Made by a program: the position numbers and the translations under genes
The notes under the pieces: model-generated
The model's database searches: none
What the model was told of the DNA's origin: nothing
What the model saw: the letters and a program-made list of their open reading frames with translations, nothing else
Shown here: piece by piece, positions 44,154-53,651 of the stretch
Position numbering within the stretch: the stretch's first letter is position 1
Layout of the letters: every line of letters begins with the position of its first letter
Assembly: GCA_049968515.1 (NCBI GenBank)
Contig: JBMFQR010000009.1
Span: forward strand, 1 to 64,000
DNA from: JAOACQ01 sp049968515
GTDB lineage: Bacteria > Spirochaetota > Brevinematia > Brevinematales > JAOACQ01
Reading direction: 5' to 3'
DNA: 64,000 nt

Positions 44154-45449
44154 TTACTTTAATGAATCGGAAATTATTTTTTCTACATTAGCAATTTCAA
44201 AATCCTGAGGAACCTCCTGCCCATTTGTCACAAAGGATAAAGGCTTCTTTATCCTGTATAAAAGAGAGACAATTGAACCGAGATACTGAGTCTCATCAAG
44301 CTTTGTAGCAATAATATGAGCAAAATTAATAATCGAATATCCAGCGGCAATAATATCAAGATCTTTAGGCTTAGTCGTAGCACTTACAACCAGATATACA
44401 TCAATCGGCTTACCTGACTGTTCAATCCATTGAGAAAGCTCTTTCAATACGATAGTGTCTTTTGGACTCTTGCCAGCTGTATCAATAAAGGTAAAATCTG
44501 TTTCCTCTTTATTAAGTAACTGGAAAAAGTCTTCTTTTTTATGAATCTGAAAAAATGGTGCATTCATTATATCAGCATAGGTTTTCAACTGAGAATCAGC
44601 ACCAACTTTATATCTGTCAATGGATAGAAAACGAAGACTTTTCTGTCTTATTGCAGCAACGTGAGCCGCAAGCTTTATCAGTGTAATAGTCTTTCCTACC
44701 CCTGTAGGTCCTACAAAAATAACATCCTTCCCATTCTGATAATTCTCAAACATTATCTCTTCCTGATTGATGTTGGCCTTCAGAAAATCCTTTATCAGAT
44801 TTAGAATATGTCCTTTATCCAGAAGCACACTACTCTTCTGCATCTTCAAAAACTCAACTATATCATTTATCACTTCATTATGAAATTCCCTTTCTCTTAA
44901 ATATTCTTCTGCCCAGTGAATATTTTGCTGGGTAATCTCAAGATCCTGCATTATCTTTTTCCTGTTCTCAATTGAGGAATTTCTTGTATTCTTTACAAGC
45001 CCCTCTTTTATTTCTTCAAATTCATTCTTTATATAAGATTGTATCTCAAACAAGGAATTTTTTAATACCTCAACCTCCTGTTCAAGCTTTTTATTTTTTT
45101 CAAGAAGAGATGAATAAATGCCATCATCACTCGGAAGTGGTCTTCTAACCTCTTTCTTAACAGAAGGATAACTGACTTCCTCAATTTGATTCTCATCAAA
45201 AAGACCGGGCTGGGAAGTATTTCTCTTTGAATAGTGAGACTTTCTTTCTCTCTCAAAGATTTTTTCCTCATCAATACAGGCAGTGGCAATCCAGATGGTT
45301 TCCTTTTTTAGCCCCCAGAATTTTCTTCTTTCTTCAGGATATGTCCGAATAAGCATTGTTTCATTGACACGATTTTCAAGACGTGCAGCCATAAACATCT
45401 TGTCTATGGCTTCCTGTTTTGTTCTTCCCTCATAAACAGCATAACGCAT
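44154..45449 (-). CDS. flhF: Flagellar biosynthesis GTPase FlhF (SRP-type)
   Basis: The product is 431 residues. It has an N-terminal B domain, a coiled linker (about residues 115-190) and the SRP-type G domain with GPTGVGKTITLIKLAAH (G1), RFLSIDRYKVGADSQL and FIDTAGKSPKD (G3), TKLDET (G4). FlhF positions new flagella at the cell pole. GGAGGGG precedes the ATG. A promoter is visible at 45479-45507, in addition to possible read-through from flhA. Confidence 0.92.
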   Translation of the reverse strand: MRYAVYEGRTKQEAIDKMFMAARLENRVNETMLIRTYPEERRKFWGLKKETIWIATACIDEEKIFERERKSHYSKRNTSQPGLFDENQIEEVSYPSVKKEVRRPLPSDDGIYSSLLEKNKKLEQEVEVLKNSLFEIQSYIKNEFEEIKEGLVKNTRNSSIENRKKIMQDLEITQQNIHWAEEYLREREFHNEVINDIVEFLKMQKSSVLLDKGHILNLIKDFLKANINQEEIMFENYQNGKDVIFVGPTGVGKTITLIKLAAHVAAIRQKSLRFLSIDRYKVGADSQLKTYADIMNAPFFQIHKKEDFFQLLNKEETDFTFIDTAGKSPKDTIVLKELSQWIEQSGKPIDVYLVVSATTKPKDLDIIAAGYSIINFAHIIATKLDETQYLGSIVSLLYRIKKPLSFVTNGQEVPQDFEIANVEKIISDSLK

Positions 45450-45478
45450 CTTCCCCTCCTTTATACTAATTCTATTTC

Positions 45479-45507
45479 ATTTTAACATTTAATTATATTT
45501 ATTGCAA
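45479..45507 (-). promoter_or_regulatory. Sigma-70-type promoter of flhF-flhG
   Basis: On the minus strand TTGCAA (45502-45507), a 17-base spacer and TAAAAT (45479-45484) lie 30 bases before the flhF ATG. Confidence 0.5.
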
Positions 45508-45576
45508 TAAAAATACAATTCTTTTGGAGATTTTTGAGATGAAAGTTTGTATGTAGCAAACCCCCACCTCAAAACC

Positions 45577-47646
45577 TTATATACTTATAATTCCTACCTG
45601 TTCTATATTAAAATTCACAGGAATTTCAGAGTAAGATAAAATTCCAACTGAAGGATAGCTTCTACCAAGTAACTCTCTTATCAATCTCCTTATCTTCTGA
45701 GAAGAAACAACTACAGGCTGAATTCCATTCTTCAACTGAGTTTCTATAACGTTTGAAGCCTGAACTACAAATTTATTTACTGTTTCGGGATCAAGTGTGG
45801 ACACAAGTCCCTGTGGCGTCTCCTGCAAAGACTCGCTTAAGACATCTTCAAGTTCCGGATCAATGAGTATGGCATAAAGCTTATTACCTTCAACAGCATA
45901 AGTTGAGGCTATTTCTTTTCCAAGTGCCTGTCTGACATACTCGGTAAGCAAATCAATATTCTTCAGACTCGGAGCATAATCAGCAATTGTTTCAAGAATT
46001 ACAAGCATATTTCTAATTCTAACCCCTTCCTTTAGTAAATTCTGCAAAACCTTCTGAATTTCTCCTATACTGGAATGCTTTAAAACCTCTTCAACTATTA
46101 CAGGATATTCTTTCTGAATTGCATCAAGCATAGACTTCACATCCTGTCTTGTCAAAAGCTCACTTGCGTATTTTTTGATTACCTCAGTGAGGTGAGTTGC
46201 CACAACAGAAGGGGGATCAAACACATCAAACCCAAGAGTTTCAGCCTTCACCCTCTCCTCCTCTGAAATCCACTTCGCTTCAATTCCAAAGACTGGCTCC
46301 TTTGTCTCAATTCCTTCTATCTGCTTTAAATCAAGCTTTGGATTCATAGCAAGAAACTTGTTGAAATATACCTTGCCCCTTGCAACCTCAGACCCTCTAA
46401 TTTTTATGAGATATTCTGAAGCCTCTATGGCAACATTATCAACAATCCTTATTGGCGGGACAAGAATTCCAAGATCAAGACCTATTCTCTTCCTGATAAG
46501 CTTTATTCTATCAAGCAAATCTCCACCTTGCTCCTTATCCACAAGTGGTATAAGGTTATAACCTATCTCAATGTTTACAGGATCAACCCTTACTATATCC
46601 TCAACAGTTGTAACCTGTTCAGCTGGCACTTTAGCCTTTATCTCCCTCTGCTTTTCCTCTTCAGCCTTCTGTCTTGAGCCCATCATATAGCCAATCCATA
46701 TAAAAAAACCACCAACAATGAGATTGAGCAGGGTTGGAAATCCAGGAATAAAGCCCATCAAAAACACTGCAGCACCTGCAATATACAAAACCTTTGGAGC
46801 ATAACCAATCTGCTGAACCACATCCTGACCAAATTTTTCTCTTGCCGAAGTTCTTGTGACTATTAAACCGGTAGCAGTTGAGATGAGAAGTTGTGGAATC
46901 TGGGAAACAAGACCATCTCCAACTGTAAACAAGGTGTAAGTTCTCAAAGCCTCACCTATCGCCTCTCCCCTAATTAAAACCCCGGTAATCAAACCCACAA
47001 CTATATCAACAAAGGTAATAAACAATGCAACCTTAACATTTCCAGAAACAAACTTTGAAGCACCATCCATCGCTCCATAAAAATCCGCCTCCAGTCTAAC
47101 TTCATCCCTTCTTCTCCTTGCCTCATCCTCAGTAATGAGCCCTGCATTGAGATCCTCATTTATTGAAAGCTGTTTACCGGGTAGAGCATCGAGTGTAAAT
47201 CTTGCAGCAACTTCGGAAACCCTTGCCGCACCCTTTGTTATGACAAAGAATTGAATAGCAATGATGACAATAAATATTGTTAAACCTATAAGATAGTTAC
47301 CCTTAACCACAAAATTACCAAAGGTGGTTATAACTTTACTATCAAAGGCTGGTCCCATTGTTAAAATCAACCTTGTTGAGGTTACATTCAGTCCGAGCCC
47401 AAAAATAGTAGTCAGAAGAATTACTCCGGGAAATGCAGAAAACTCTGAAGGCTTTTTTACATATATGGTACTCAAAATAATCATCAAATTTATCAGAAGA
47501 TTAAGAATTAAGAGAAGGTCGAGCAAGAAGGTGGGAAAGGGAATAACAAGCATCAGAATTACAACAATCAAAGAGACAGCAACAAAAAGATCTAAATTAT
47601 TTTTAACCCTTTCAAGACTTAAAATTGACGAAAACCTTGTAGCCAT
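45577..47646 (-). CDS. flhA: Flagellar type III export protein FlhA
   Basis: The product is 689 residues. The N-terminal half has about eight membrane helices and the family signature EVAARFTLDALPGKQLSI. The cytoplasmic half (residues 330-689) has the ring-forming domains ending in VGILSYSEIPVNFNIEQVG. FlhA uses proton flow to power export and docks chaperone-cargo complexes. GAGGAGGAATGA precedes the ATG. It lies between flhB and flhF in the same direction. Confidence 0.95.
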   Translation of the reverse strand: MATRFSSILSLERVKNNLDLFVAVSLIVVILMLVIPFPTFLLDLLLILNLLINLMIILSTIYVKKPSEFSAFPGVILLTTIFGLGLNVTSTRLILTMGPAFDSKVITTFGNFVVKGNYLIGLTIFIVIIAIQFFVITKGAARVSEVAARFTLDALPGKQLSINEDLNAGLITEDEARRRRDEVRLEADFYGAMDGASKFVSGNVKVALFITFVDIVVGLITGVLIRGEAIGEALRTYTLFTVGDGLVSQIPQLLISTATGLIVTRTSAREKFGQDVVQQIGYAPKVLYIAGAAVFLMGFIPGFPTLLNLIVGGFFIWIGYMMGSRQKAEEEKQREIKAKVPAEQVTTVEDIVRVDPVNIEIGYNLIPLVDKEQGGDLLDRIKLIRKRIGLDLGILVPPIRIVDNVAIEASEYLIKIRGSEVARGKVYFNKFLAMNPKLDLKQIEGIETKEPVFGIEAKWISEEERVKAETLGFDVFDPPSVVATHLTEVIKKYASELLTRQDVKSMLDAIQKEYPVIVEEVLKHSSIGEIQKVLQNLLKEGVRIRNMLVILETIADYAPSLKNIDLLTEYVRQALGKEIASTYAVEGNKLYAILIDPELEDVLSESLQETPQGLVSTLDPETVNKFVVQASNVIETQLKNGIQPVVVSSQKIRRLIRELLGRSYPSVGILSYSEIPVNFNIEQVGIISI

Positions 47647-47656
47647 TCATTCCTCC

Positions 47657-48826
47657 TCATGCTGCAACTGTTCCTTTCATCTGATAAACAATAGAAAGTA
47701 TCTTTGCAACTGCAACAAAAAATTCTGGAGGTATCTCCTGCCCTACATCAACTCTTTTGTAGAGTTCTCTTGCCAGAGGCTTATTCTCTATAACATAAAC
47801 ATTATTCTCTTTAGCAATCTCTTTAATTCTCTCGGCCATAAGCCCTTCTCCTTTGGCAACAACAATAGGAGCATTCATATAGCTTGGTTCATACTTCAAA
47901 GCAACAGCTATGTGAGTAGGGTTTGTAATAACGACATCTGCCTTTGGAACCTCCTGTATCATCCTTCTTGAAAGCAATCTTCTCTCCATTTCCCTAATCT
48001 TTGCCTTTATTTCTGGATTTCCTTCCATTTCTTTAAACTCTTCTTTAAGTTCCTGCTTTGTCATTTTCAAAGATTCAAGATATACCCACCTCTGAAAGGC
48101 ATAATCCATAACAGCAAGCAAAAGCAAACCAATCCCGGAAAAACTTACAAATTGAAATATAATTCTCCAGAGAAGCAAAAAACCTTCAGCTACACCCATC
48201 TGAGAAATACCCATCAACTTACCAAAATCATTATTCAATATCAAAAAAGCAATAACAAAAACCATAAAAACCTTTAGCAATGACTTGACAAGGTTAAAAA
48301 TTGCTTCTCTCGACCAAAACATTTTAGAAAGATTTGTGGGTATATTTGCAAAAACTCTGCCAAAATTAAATGAAATTCTCTTCGTAGAAAAGATGAAACC
48401 TCCCTGAATAACATTTCCTAAAATTGCCGACACAACACCCGTTATTAAAAATGGAAATGTGCTTCCAGATGAAATCCAGAGCACATCAAGTAAAAAAGGA
48501 AGCAGATTGTTTCTTGAAATATCAAGTCTGTTTATATTTTCCAGATAATATCTCATTATATTCCATAGACTGCGAAAAACAAATTCACCAATTAATGACA
48601 GAGCCCAGAAATTGGCAAGGAAAACAATTATTGCAGTCAGTTCCTGAGATTTTGGAATATTTCCTTCTTCTCTTGCCTTTCTCTTCTTGTACTCTGTTGG
48701 TTCTTCAGTCCTACCCTCATCCTCTGCAGCAAACAATTGTAAATCAACAACATAAAACAAAGGTAGATTGTCTATCTTTTTTAAAACCTTAAGAAATTCA
48801 ATAATGTTATAATCTCCTTTCAGCAT
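47657..48826 (-). CDS. flhB: Flagellar type III export switch protein FlhB
   Basis: The product is 389 residues. The membrane part has four helices. The self-cleavage motif NPTH starts at residue 302 (ADVVITNPTHIAVALKYE), so the specificity switch should work. Compared with common FlhB, there is an N-terminal extension of about 30 residues before VVDLQLFAAEDEGRTEEPTE. It starts five bases after the fliR stop. Confidence 0.93.
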   Translation of the reverse strand: MLKGDYNIIEFLKVLKKIDNLPLFYVVDLQLFAAEDEGRTEEPTEYKKRKAREEGNIPKSQELTAIIVFLANFWALSLIGEFVFRSLWNIMRYYLENINRLDISRNNLLPFLLDVLWISSGSTFPFLITGVVSAILGNVIQGGFIFSTKRISFNFGRVFANIPTNLSKMFWSREAIFNLVKSLLKVFMVFVIAFLILNNDFGKLMGISQMGVAEGFLLLWRIIFQFVSFSGIGLLLLAVMDYAFQRWVYLESLKMTKQELKEEFKEMEGNPEIKAKIREMERRLLSRRMIQEVPKADVVITNPTHIAVALKYEPSYMNAPIVVAKGEGLMAERIKEIAKENNVYVIENKPLARELYKRVDVGQEIPPEFFVAVAKILSIVYQMKGTVAA

Positions 48827-48830
48827 AAGA

Positions 48831-49616
48831 CTATTTTACCCCCATTGCCTCAACCCATTCCTTTGAGGTATTAATTAATTCCATTATAATATCTTCCCCT
48901 ACATTCAGGATAACTGGCATCAAAAACCAGACCACTATAAAACCTGCAAGCATCTTTATATTAAATCCCATTATCATCACATTAAACTGAGGTGCAACTC
49001 TTGATATCAGTCCCATTGAAATATCAAGAAGAATGGTAACTGAAATTATTGGCAGGGCAATTTTTAAAGCAATTTCAAACATAACAATCAACGCCGAGCT
49101 TAACCCCTTTACAATAATAACGCTGATATTTTTATCAATCAAATCAACTTTCTTAAAGCTTTCCACTATTAGGTTTATCAAATAAAAATGGCCATCAAGC
49201 CTCAAAAAAATCATAAGTATAAGTATTCCAATAACATTCCCGATAGCTGGCACCTGAACTTCGGAGACAGGATCAACAACCTCATTCATTCCAAGCCCCA
49301 TATGAATTGAAAAAATCTGTGCAGATTGCTGAAATGAAGCAACTATAAAAAAAGCAAAAAAGCCAGCGGCAAAACCAAAAACAAAGTTTGACACAAGAGA
49401 AACGCCGAATGTGGCAAGATCGGCTGGAGTTTTTATCCCTGTTCCAATTAAAAGTGGGATGGTAATGAGGCTTACAAAGAAAGCAAAGGCAAGCTTAAAC
49501 CTGAAAGGCATTATATAACCAGAAAAAAATGGGGCAGACATAAAAATTCCGACACATCTGACAAGAATAATCAAGAATAATTGAAAGTAATTATTAAAAA
49601 CATCATATATGTTCAT
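48831..49616 (-). CDS. fliR: Flagellar export gate protein FliR
   Basis: This 261-residue membrane protein has six hydrophobic segments. The typical regions are RCVGIFMSAPFFSGYIMPFR near the start, LGMNEVVDPVSEVQVPAIGN in the middle and RVAPQFNVMIMGFNIKMLAG later. With FliP and FliQ it forms the export gate. It is two bases downstream of fliQ. Confidence 0.92.
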   Translation of the reverse strand: MNIYDVFNNYFQLFLIILVRCVGIFMSAPFFSGYIMPFRFKLAFAFFVSLITIPLLIGTGIKTPADLATFGVSLVSNFVFGFAAGFFAFFIVASFQQSAQIFSIHMGLGMNEVVDPVSEVQVPAIGNVIGILILMIFLRLDGHFYLINLIVESFKKVDLIDKNISVIIVKGLSSALIVMFEIALKIALPIISVTILLDISMGLISRVAPQFNVMIMGFNIKMLAGFIVVWFLMPVILNVGEDIIMELINTSKEWVEAMGVK

Positions 49617-49618
49617 TA

Positions 49619-49888
49619 CTACATCCTGGCATTTGCAATAAGTTCAAATAAATTCTTAGTAAAATCTATCATATTATTAACCAGAAAAGGCCCTATTATA
49701 ACAAGCAACAGGAGTATAATAATCATTTTTGGAACAAAAGTCAGAGTTTGCTCCTGAATGGATGTTGTGGCCTGAAAAATACTTATTATCAAGCCAACTA
49801 TCATAGCACTGCCGAGAAGTGGAACACTGATAATAAGAATCTCATAAAACGTCATATTCATTATGGTCAACAGCAAACCCTGACTCAT
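49619..49888 (-). CDS. fliQ: Flagellar export gate protein FliQ
   Basis: The product is 89 residues from the ATG at 49888, which has AGGTGAG five bases upstream; an in-frame GTG at 49897 is the alternative. Two membrane helices are visible, with the family region PLLGSAMIVGLIISIFQATT and QEQTLTFVPK between them. It is co-transcribed between fliP and fliR. Confidence 0.92.
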   Translation of the reverse strand: MSQGLLLTIMNMTFYEILIISVPLLGSAMIVGLIISIFQATTSIQEQTLTFVPKMIIILLLLVIIGPFLVNNMIDFTKNLFELIANARM

Positions 49889-49897
49889 AAAACTCAC

Positions 49898-50659
49898 CTA
49901 CATTCTGAAACTTAATATCAACTTTTCAATAAGCAAATCCCATCCATCCACAAGCAAAAACAACAAAAGCTTCAATGGGAATGAAATCATAATTGGTGGC
50001 AGCATCATCATTCCCATTGACATCAAAACACTTGCAACAACTATGTCTATTATGGTAAAAGGAATTAATATCAACATACCCATATAAAATGAAATGGTAA
50101 GTTCATTCAGTATAAAAGCTGGAATGAGAACATATGTAGGAACATCCTCAGGTGTCCTTGGTCTCTCAAGCTTTGACATCTTTACAAATCTGTAAATGTA
50201 CCTCTCCGACGTCTGTTTGAACATAAACTCCCTTACTGGCAAAATTGCCTTTTTATAGCCTTCTTCAAGGGAAATCTTACCATCAAGGTATGGTCTTACT
50301 CCATCCTGATAGGATTTTGAAAAAGTAGGAAACATCACAAAAAGCGTTATAAACAATGCAAGACTGACTATCACCTGATTTGGTGGTATTGTCTGTGTGG
50401 CAAGACCCCTGCTCACAAAAGAAAGTACAATATAGAGCCTGATATACGAGGTTAAAACAATCAGTAGAGTTGGAGCAAGTGAGATTATTGTAACAAGAAA
50501 TAATATCTGCAGCGATAGGGCAACCTGTCTGGGGGTTTTAGCTTCCTGAATATTCAAACCTATTGTTGGAATTGGAAGTCTTTGTGCCTGTTGAGAATGA
50601 ATAATCCCTCCCGACGAGAGCATCAGCAATAACACACAGACAACACCGAATTTTTTCAC
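49898..50659 (-). CDS. fliP: Flagellar export gate protein FliP
   Basis: The product is 253 residues with a GTG start at 50659 preceded by GGAGGGG. A cleavable signal (to about HSQQ, residue 24) precedes the core TSYIRLYIVLSFVSRGLATQ, PPNQVIVSLALFITLFVM and MGMMMLPPIMISFPLKLLLF. It starts the visible flagellar export unit fliP-fliQ-fliR-flhB-flhA. The 201-base gap upstream is shared with the divergent hisI promoter. Confidence 0.94.
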   Translation of the reverse strand: MKKFGVVCVLLLMLSSGGIIHSQQAQRLPIPTIGLNIQEAKTPRQVALSLQILFLVTIISLAPTLLIVLTSYIRLYIVLSFVSRGLATQTIPPNQVIVSLALFITLFVMFPTFSKSYQDGVRPYLDGKISLEEGYKKAILPVREFMFKQTSERYIYRFVKMSKLERPRTPEDVPTYVLIPAFILNELTISFYMGMLILIPFTIIDIVVASVLMSMGMMMLPPIMISFPLKLLLFLLVDGWDLLIEKLILSFRM

Positions 50660-50801
50660 TTCCCCTCCAGAAAACCACAGTTATTCATTCTGAAGAAAAA
50701 ACAAGCATTCAACTCTTTTAGTAGAAAAAAAATTACTACTATAATATTATTACTTATCTTGAAAAAAAATGCAATAGTTTTGTAAAAAAAATTTTAATTT
50801 T

Positions 50802-50830
50802 TTTACTTTATTTCTGTTTTACTGTATAAT
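50802..50830 (+). promoter_or_regulatory. Probable promoter of hisI-hisG
   Basis: TTTACT (50802-50807), 17 bases and TATAAT (50825-50830), followed by the hisI ATG at 50861. The surrounding DNA is a run of A/T tracts. The ribosome-binding site before hisI is weak. Confidence 0.5.
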
Positions 50831-50860
50831 TTAATGCTCTTTTAATGTGGTTTTTTAGGC

Positions 50861-51241
50861 ATGGAGGATAATGTGAATTTTGATATTGATTTTGAAAAGA
50901 TGGGGGGACTTGTCCCTGTTATTACCCAGGATGCAAAAACAAACAAGGTGCTTATGCTTGCATTCGCAAATGAAGAAGCCTTCCAAAAGACCCTTGAAAC
51001 TGGAAAGGCAACTTATTTTTCACGTTCAAGAAATAAATTATGGTGTAAGGGAGAAGAATCCGGTAACTATCAGGAAATTGTAGAGATTCTTATAGATTGT
51101 GACAATGACACTCTAATTTACAGGGTAAATCAAAAAGGTAGTGGTGCTGCCTGTCATACTGGCTATGTAAGCTGCTTTTTCAGAAGCTGGAAAAATGGGC
51201 GGTGGGAATACAATGGCGAGGAAAGAAAATTTATCCCATAA
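50861..51241 (+). CDS. hisI: Phosphoribosyl-AMP cyclohydrolase
   Basis: The 126-residue enzyme opens the purine ring of PR-AMP in histidine synthesis. Motifs are LVPVITQDAKTNKVLMLAFA, TYFSRSRNKLWCKGEESGN and the zinc ligands in ILIDCDNDTLIYRV plus SGAACHTGYVSCFFR. It is the cyclohydrolase domain alone, without the HisE pyrophosphatase domain. hisG follows 34 bases later; no other his genes are in the window. Confidence 0.92.
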   Translation: MEDNVNFDIDFEKMGGLVPVITQDAKTNKVLMLAFANEEAFQKTLETGKATYFSRSRNKLWCKGEESGNYQEIVEILIDCDNDTLIYRVNQKGSGAACHTGYVSCFFRSWKNGRWEYNGEERKFIP

Positions 51242-51275
51242 AAATTTAGTGTTTAAATATAAAGGAGATTCACTT

Positions 51276-52154
51276 ATGGAAGATAAAGTGCTAAAATTTG
51301 GTATTCCAAAAGGCAGTCTTGAAGAAGCCACAATAAATATGTTCAGGAGGGCCGGTTATAATATTACTGTGAACTCAAGATCCTACTATCCATGGGTAGA
51401 CGATGAAGAACTCTCTCTGATGTTAATAAGGGCACAGGAAATAGCAAGATACGTAGAAGAGGGTGTTCTGGATGCTGGAATTACTGGAAAAGACTGGATA
51501 GAAGAAAGCGGTGCAGATGTAATTTCTGTAGCTTCCTTACAATACTCAAAAGCAAGTAGAAATCCAGTGCGCTGGGTTTTAGCCGTTCATAAAGATTCTG
51601 GCATCAAATCAGTAAAAGACCTTGAGGGAAAAAGAATTGCTACAGAGGCTGTGGAAATGACAAAAAAATATCTCAAGAAACATAATGTAAATGCAACAGT
51701 CGAATTTAGCTGGGGTGCTACAGAAGTAAAGTGTCCGGTACTTGCAGATGCTATTGTGGAAATAACTGAAACCGGATCAAGCCTTAAGGCGAATAATCTT
51801 GTTATAATTGATGAGGTTATGGTATCCACTACCCAGTTGATTGCAAACAAAGAATCCTGGAAAAACGAATGGAAAAAAGAAAAGATTGAAAGGATAAATC
51901 TTATGCTTCAGGCTGTTTTAGAAGCAGAAGGCAAAGTTGGACTGATGCTAAATGTCAGAAAAGAAAACCTTGATAAGGTGCTTAAAATTCTTCCAGCCAT
52001 AAAAAATCCTACTGTAAGTCCTTTAAGCGATCCGGAATGGGTGGCCTTAAATACAATAATTGATGAGAAGATTGTCAGGCATATTGTCCCGGAGCTAAAA
52101 AAGAATGGAGCTTCTGGAATTGTTGAGTATCCTTTAAATAAAATTATCAACTGA
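51276..52154 (+). CDS. hisG: ATP phosphoribosyltransferase, long form
   Basis: The product is 292 residues from the ATG at 51276 (AAAGGAG upstream); an earlier in-frame ATG would overlap hisI. The catalytic part has FGIPKGSLEEATINMFRRAGY and GVLDAGITGKDWIEE. The C-terminal ~75 residues form the regulatory HisG_C domain that binds histidine, so it should not need HisZ. It catalyses the first step of histidine synthesis. Confidence 0.9.
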   Translation: MEDKVLKFGIPKGSLEEATINMFRRAGYNITVNSRSYYPWVDDEELSLMLIRAQEIARYVEEGVLDAGITGKDWIEESGADVISVASLQYSKASRNPVRWVLAVHKDSGIKSVKDLEGKRIATEAVEMTKKYLKKHNVNATVEFSWGATEVKCPVLADAIVEITETGSSLKANNLVIIDEVMVSTTQLIANKESWKNEWKKEKIERINLMLQAVLEAEGKVGLMLNVRKENLDKVLKILPAIKNPTVSPLSDPEWVALNTIIDEKIVRHIVPELKKNGASGIVEYPLNKIIN

Positions 52155-52242
52155 ATAATTTTACTCTTTTTGTTTCATCCAGCCTTTTTGCTATACATTT
52201 GGCTTTGCAGAATGGCTTTTTTGTTTCAAGAACTGCGTGCTT

Positions 52243-52467
52243 CTACTGAGACGCTGTCCAAAAAGTGGCAAATTTTTTTTCTTTTATTTTGAATAAAATG
52301 AAGAATATCTTTAAGCTTTCAAGGTGCGGGTGAGTTGTAGAGTGTCCTTTTGCGAACAAATACAAAACAAGTCGCTTTAGCAGAGACAGGATAGCATGGC
52401 AATAGATTGCCAGAAGACAGTCTGTATTGACCTTCCTTTCAGGTTCTGAAAAAAAATAAATTTTACT
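52243..52467 (-). pseudogene. Probable transposase C-terminal remnant with IS end
   Basis: The minus strand is open for 74 codons from a TAA at 52468-52470 to a TAG at 52243-52245, without an ATG start. It encodes SEPERKVNTDCLLAIYCHAI and then a hydrophobic LLKRLVLYLF helix, like the last helix of IS4-type transposases. The coding frame runs through CCACTTTTTGGACAG (about 52257-52271), which looks like an IS terminal repeat, as expected if the gene ended inside the element's end. The rest of the 419-base gap (52155-52573) shows no gene. Confidence 0.4.
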
Positions 52468-52573
52468 TTAATTTTTTTATGATGTATAATTATGATGTTG
52501 TGTTTTTCCTTTAAAGTAATTATTCTGCAGCACTCTACAGCACAATAATTGTTGTCAAAAGAAGAGATGTAAT

Positions 52574-53083
52574 ATGAAATATTTGAAATTCTGCATTTCT
52601 ATTATCTTGATTCTCTTTTTCTCCTGTCAAAGGCAAAAGGAGGAAGTCAAGCAAAGTGGCTTGAGACCTTATAAAATAAACGAAAGGTATGGTTTTTATG
52701 GATATATCGATGGAAAGGAAATAAGAATAGAGCCAGACTATCACTATGCAGAAGAGTTTTCAGAAGGACGTGCTGTAGTGGGGTACAATGGAAAATATGG
52801 CTATGTCAATGAAAAAGGAGCTCTTGTAATTCCGATGATGTTTGATCTGGCATATAGATTTTCTGAAGGTATTGCAAAGGTAAAAAAAGGCGATAAATAC
52901 GGTTATATAGACATGGATGGAAAGGTTATAATTGATTTTATCTATGATGATGCAAAGGATTTTAAAAACGGCAGGGCATTTGTAAGAAAAGGGACAAACC
53001 AATTTTACATTTTTCCAGATGGTTCGCCAGTATGCATTTCAAATACAAATCAAACCTTCAGACGTAATCTCAGAAATTTTTAG
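52574..53083 (+). CDS. WG-repeat lipoprotein
   Basis: The product is 169 residues. The signal ends in LFFSC (lipid Cys18). The mature part has three WG-type repeats of about 35 residues, each with a 'YGYI/VxxxGxxxI' core: GFYGYIDGKEIRIEPDYHYA, KYGYVNEKGALVIPMMF and KYGYIDMDGKVIIDFIYDD, then a weaker fourth. It is periplasmic or outer-membrane. The role of WG repeats is unknown. A DJ-1 gene follows 10 bases later. Confidence 0.7.
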   Translation: MKYLKFCISIILILFFSCQRQKEEVKQSGLRPYKINERYGFYGYIDGKEIRIEPDYHYAEEFSEGRAVVGYNGKYGYVNEKGALVIPMMFDLAYRFSEGIAKVKKGDKYGYIDMDGKVIIDFIYDDAKDFKNGRAFVRKGTNQFYIFPDGSPVCISNTNQTFRRNLRNF

Positions 53084-53093
53084 GAGGTTTTTT

Positions 53094-53648
53094 ATGTATT
53101 GTATAATCTTGGGAAACAATTTTGAGGATGTTGAAGCACTTGCTTTGATTGATATTTTAAGAAGGGCAAAGATAGCAGTTGAAATTTTTGGAGTTGGTTC
53201 AGATAAGATAAAAAGCAGAAGTAATATTATCTATTTCACTGAAAGAGTCTTCCTGAGTGAAAAAGATATTGAAACATCACAATATCAGGGAATTTTACTA
53301 CCGGGAGGACCTGGGGTAAATGAGCTTGTAAACAATAGTGAATTAATAAAAGTTATAAAGAACTTTCACAAAGAAGACAAGCTAATCTTTGCCATTTGTG
53401 CTGCACCAATGCTACTCGATGTTGCCGGTATTCTCGAAAACAGAAAATACACCTGTTTTCCAGGCACAATTATCAACTCAGGAATATATGTCGATAAGAA
53501 GGTGGTGGTTGATGGAAAGATAATTACTTCAAAGGGAGTTGGAACCTCACTCGATGCTGCCTTAAAGCTTGTGGAAATAATAAACTCGAAGAAAGAAGCA
53601 AGTGAACTGGCAAAAAGAATAGTTTATGAAAACTGGAGTGGAGAATAA
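53094..53648 (+). CDS. DJ-1/PfpI family protein
   Basis: The product is 184 residues from the ATG at 53094 (AGGAGG upstream). It has the nucleophile-elbow Cys102 in IFAICAAPMLLDVAG, an upstream EDVEALALIDILRRA with the supporting Glu, and GILLPGGPGVNEL. This is the ThiJ/DJ-1 subgroup (YajL-like), linked in other bacteria to protein or glyoxal stress. It is followed three bases later by the SprA-like gene. Confidence 0.85.
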   Translation: MYCIILGNNFEDVEALALIDILRRAKIAVEIFGVGSDKIKSRSNIIYFTERVFLSEKDIETSQYQGILLPGGPGVNELVNNSELIKVIKNFHKEDKLIFAICAAPMLLDVAGILENRKYTCFPGTIINSGIYVDKKVVVDGKIITSKGVGTSLDAALKLVEIINSKKEASELAKRIVYENWSGE

Positions 53649-53651
53649 AGT

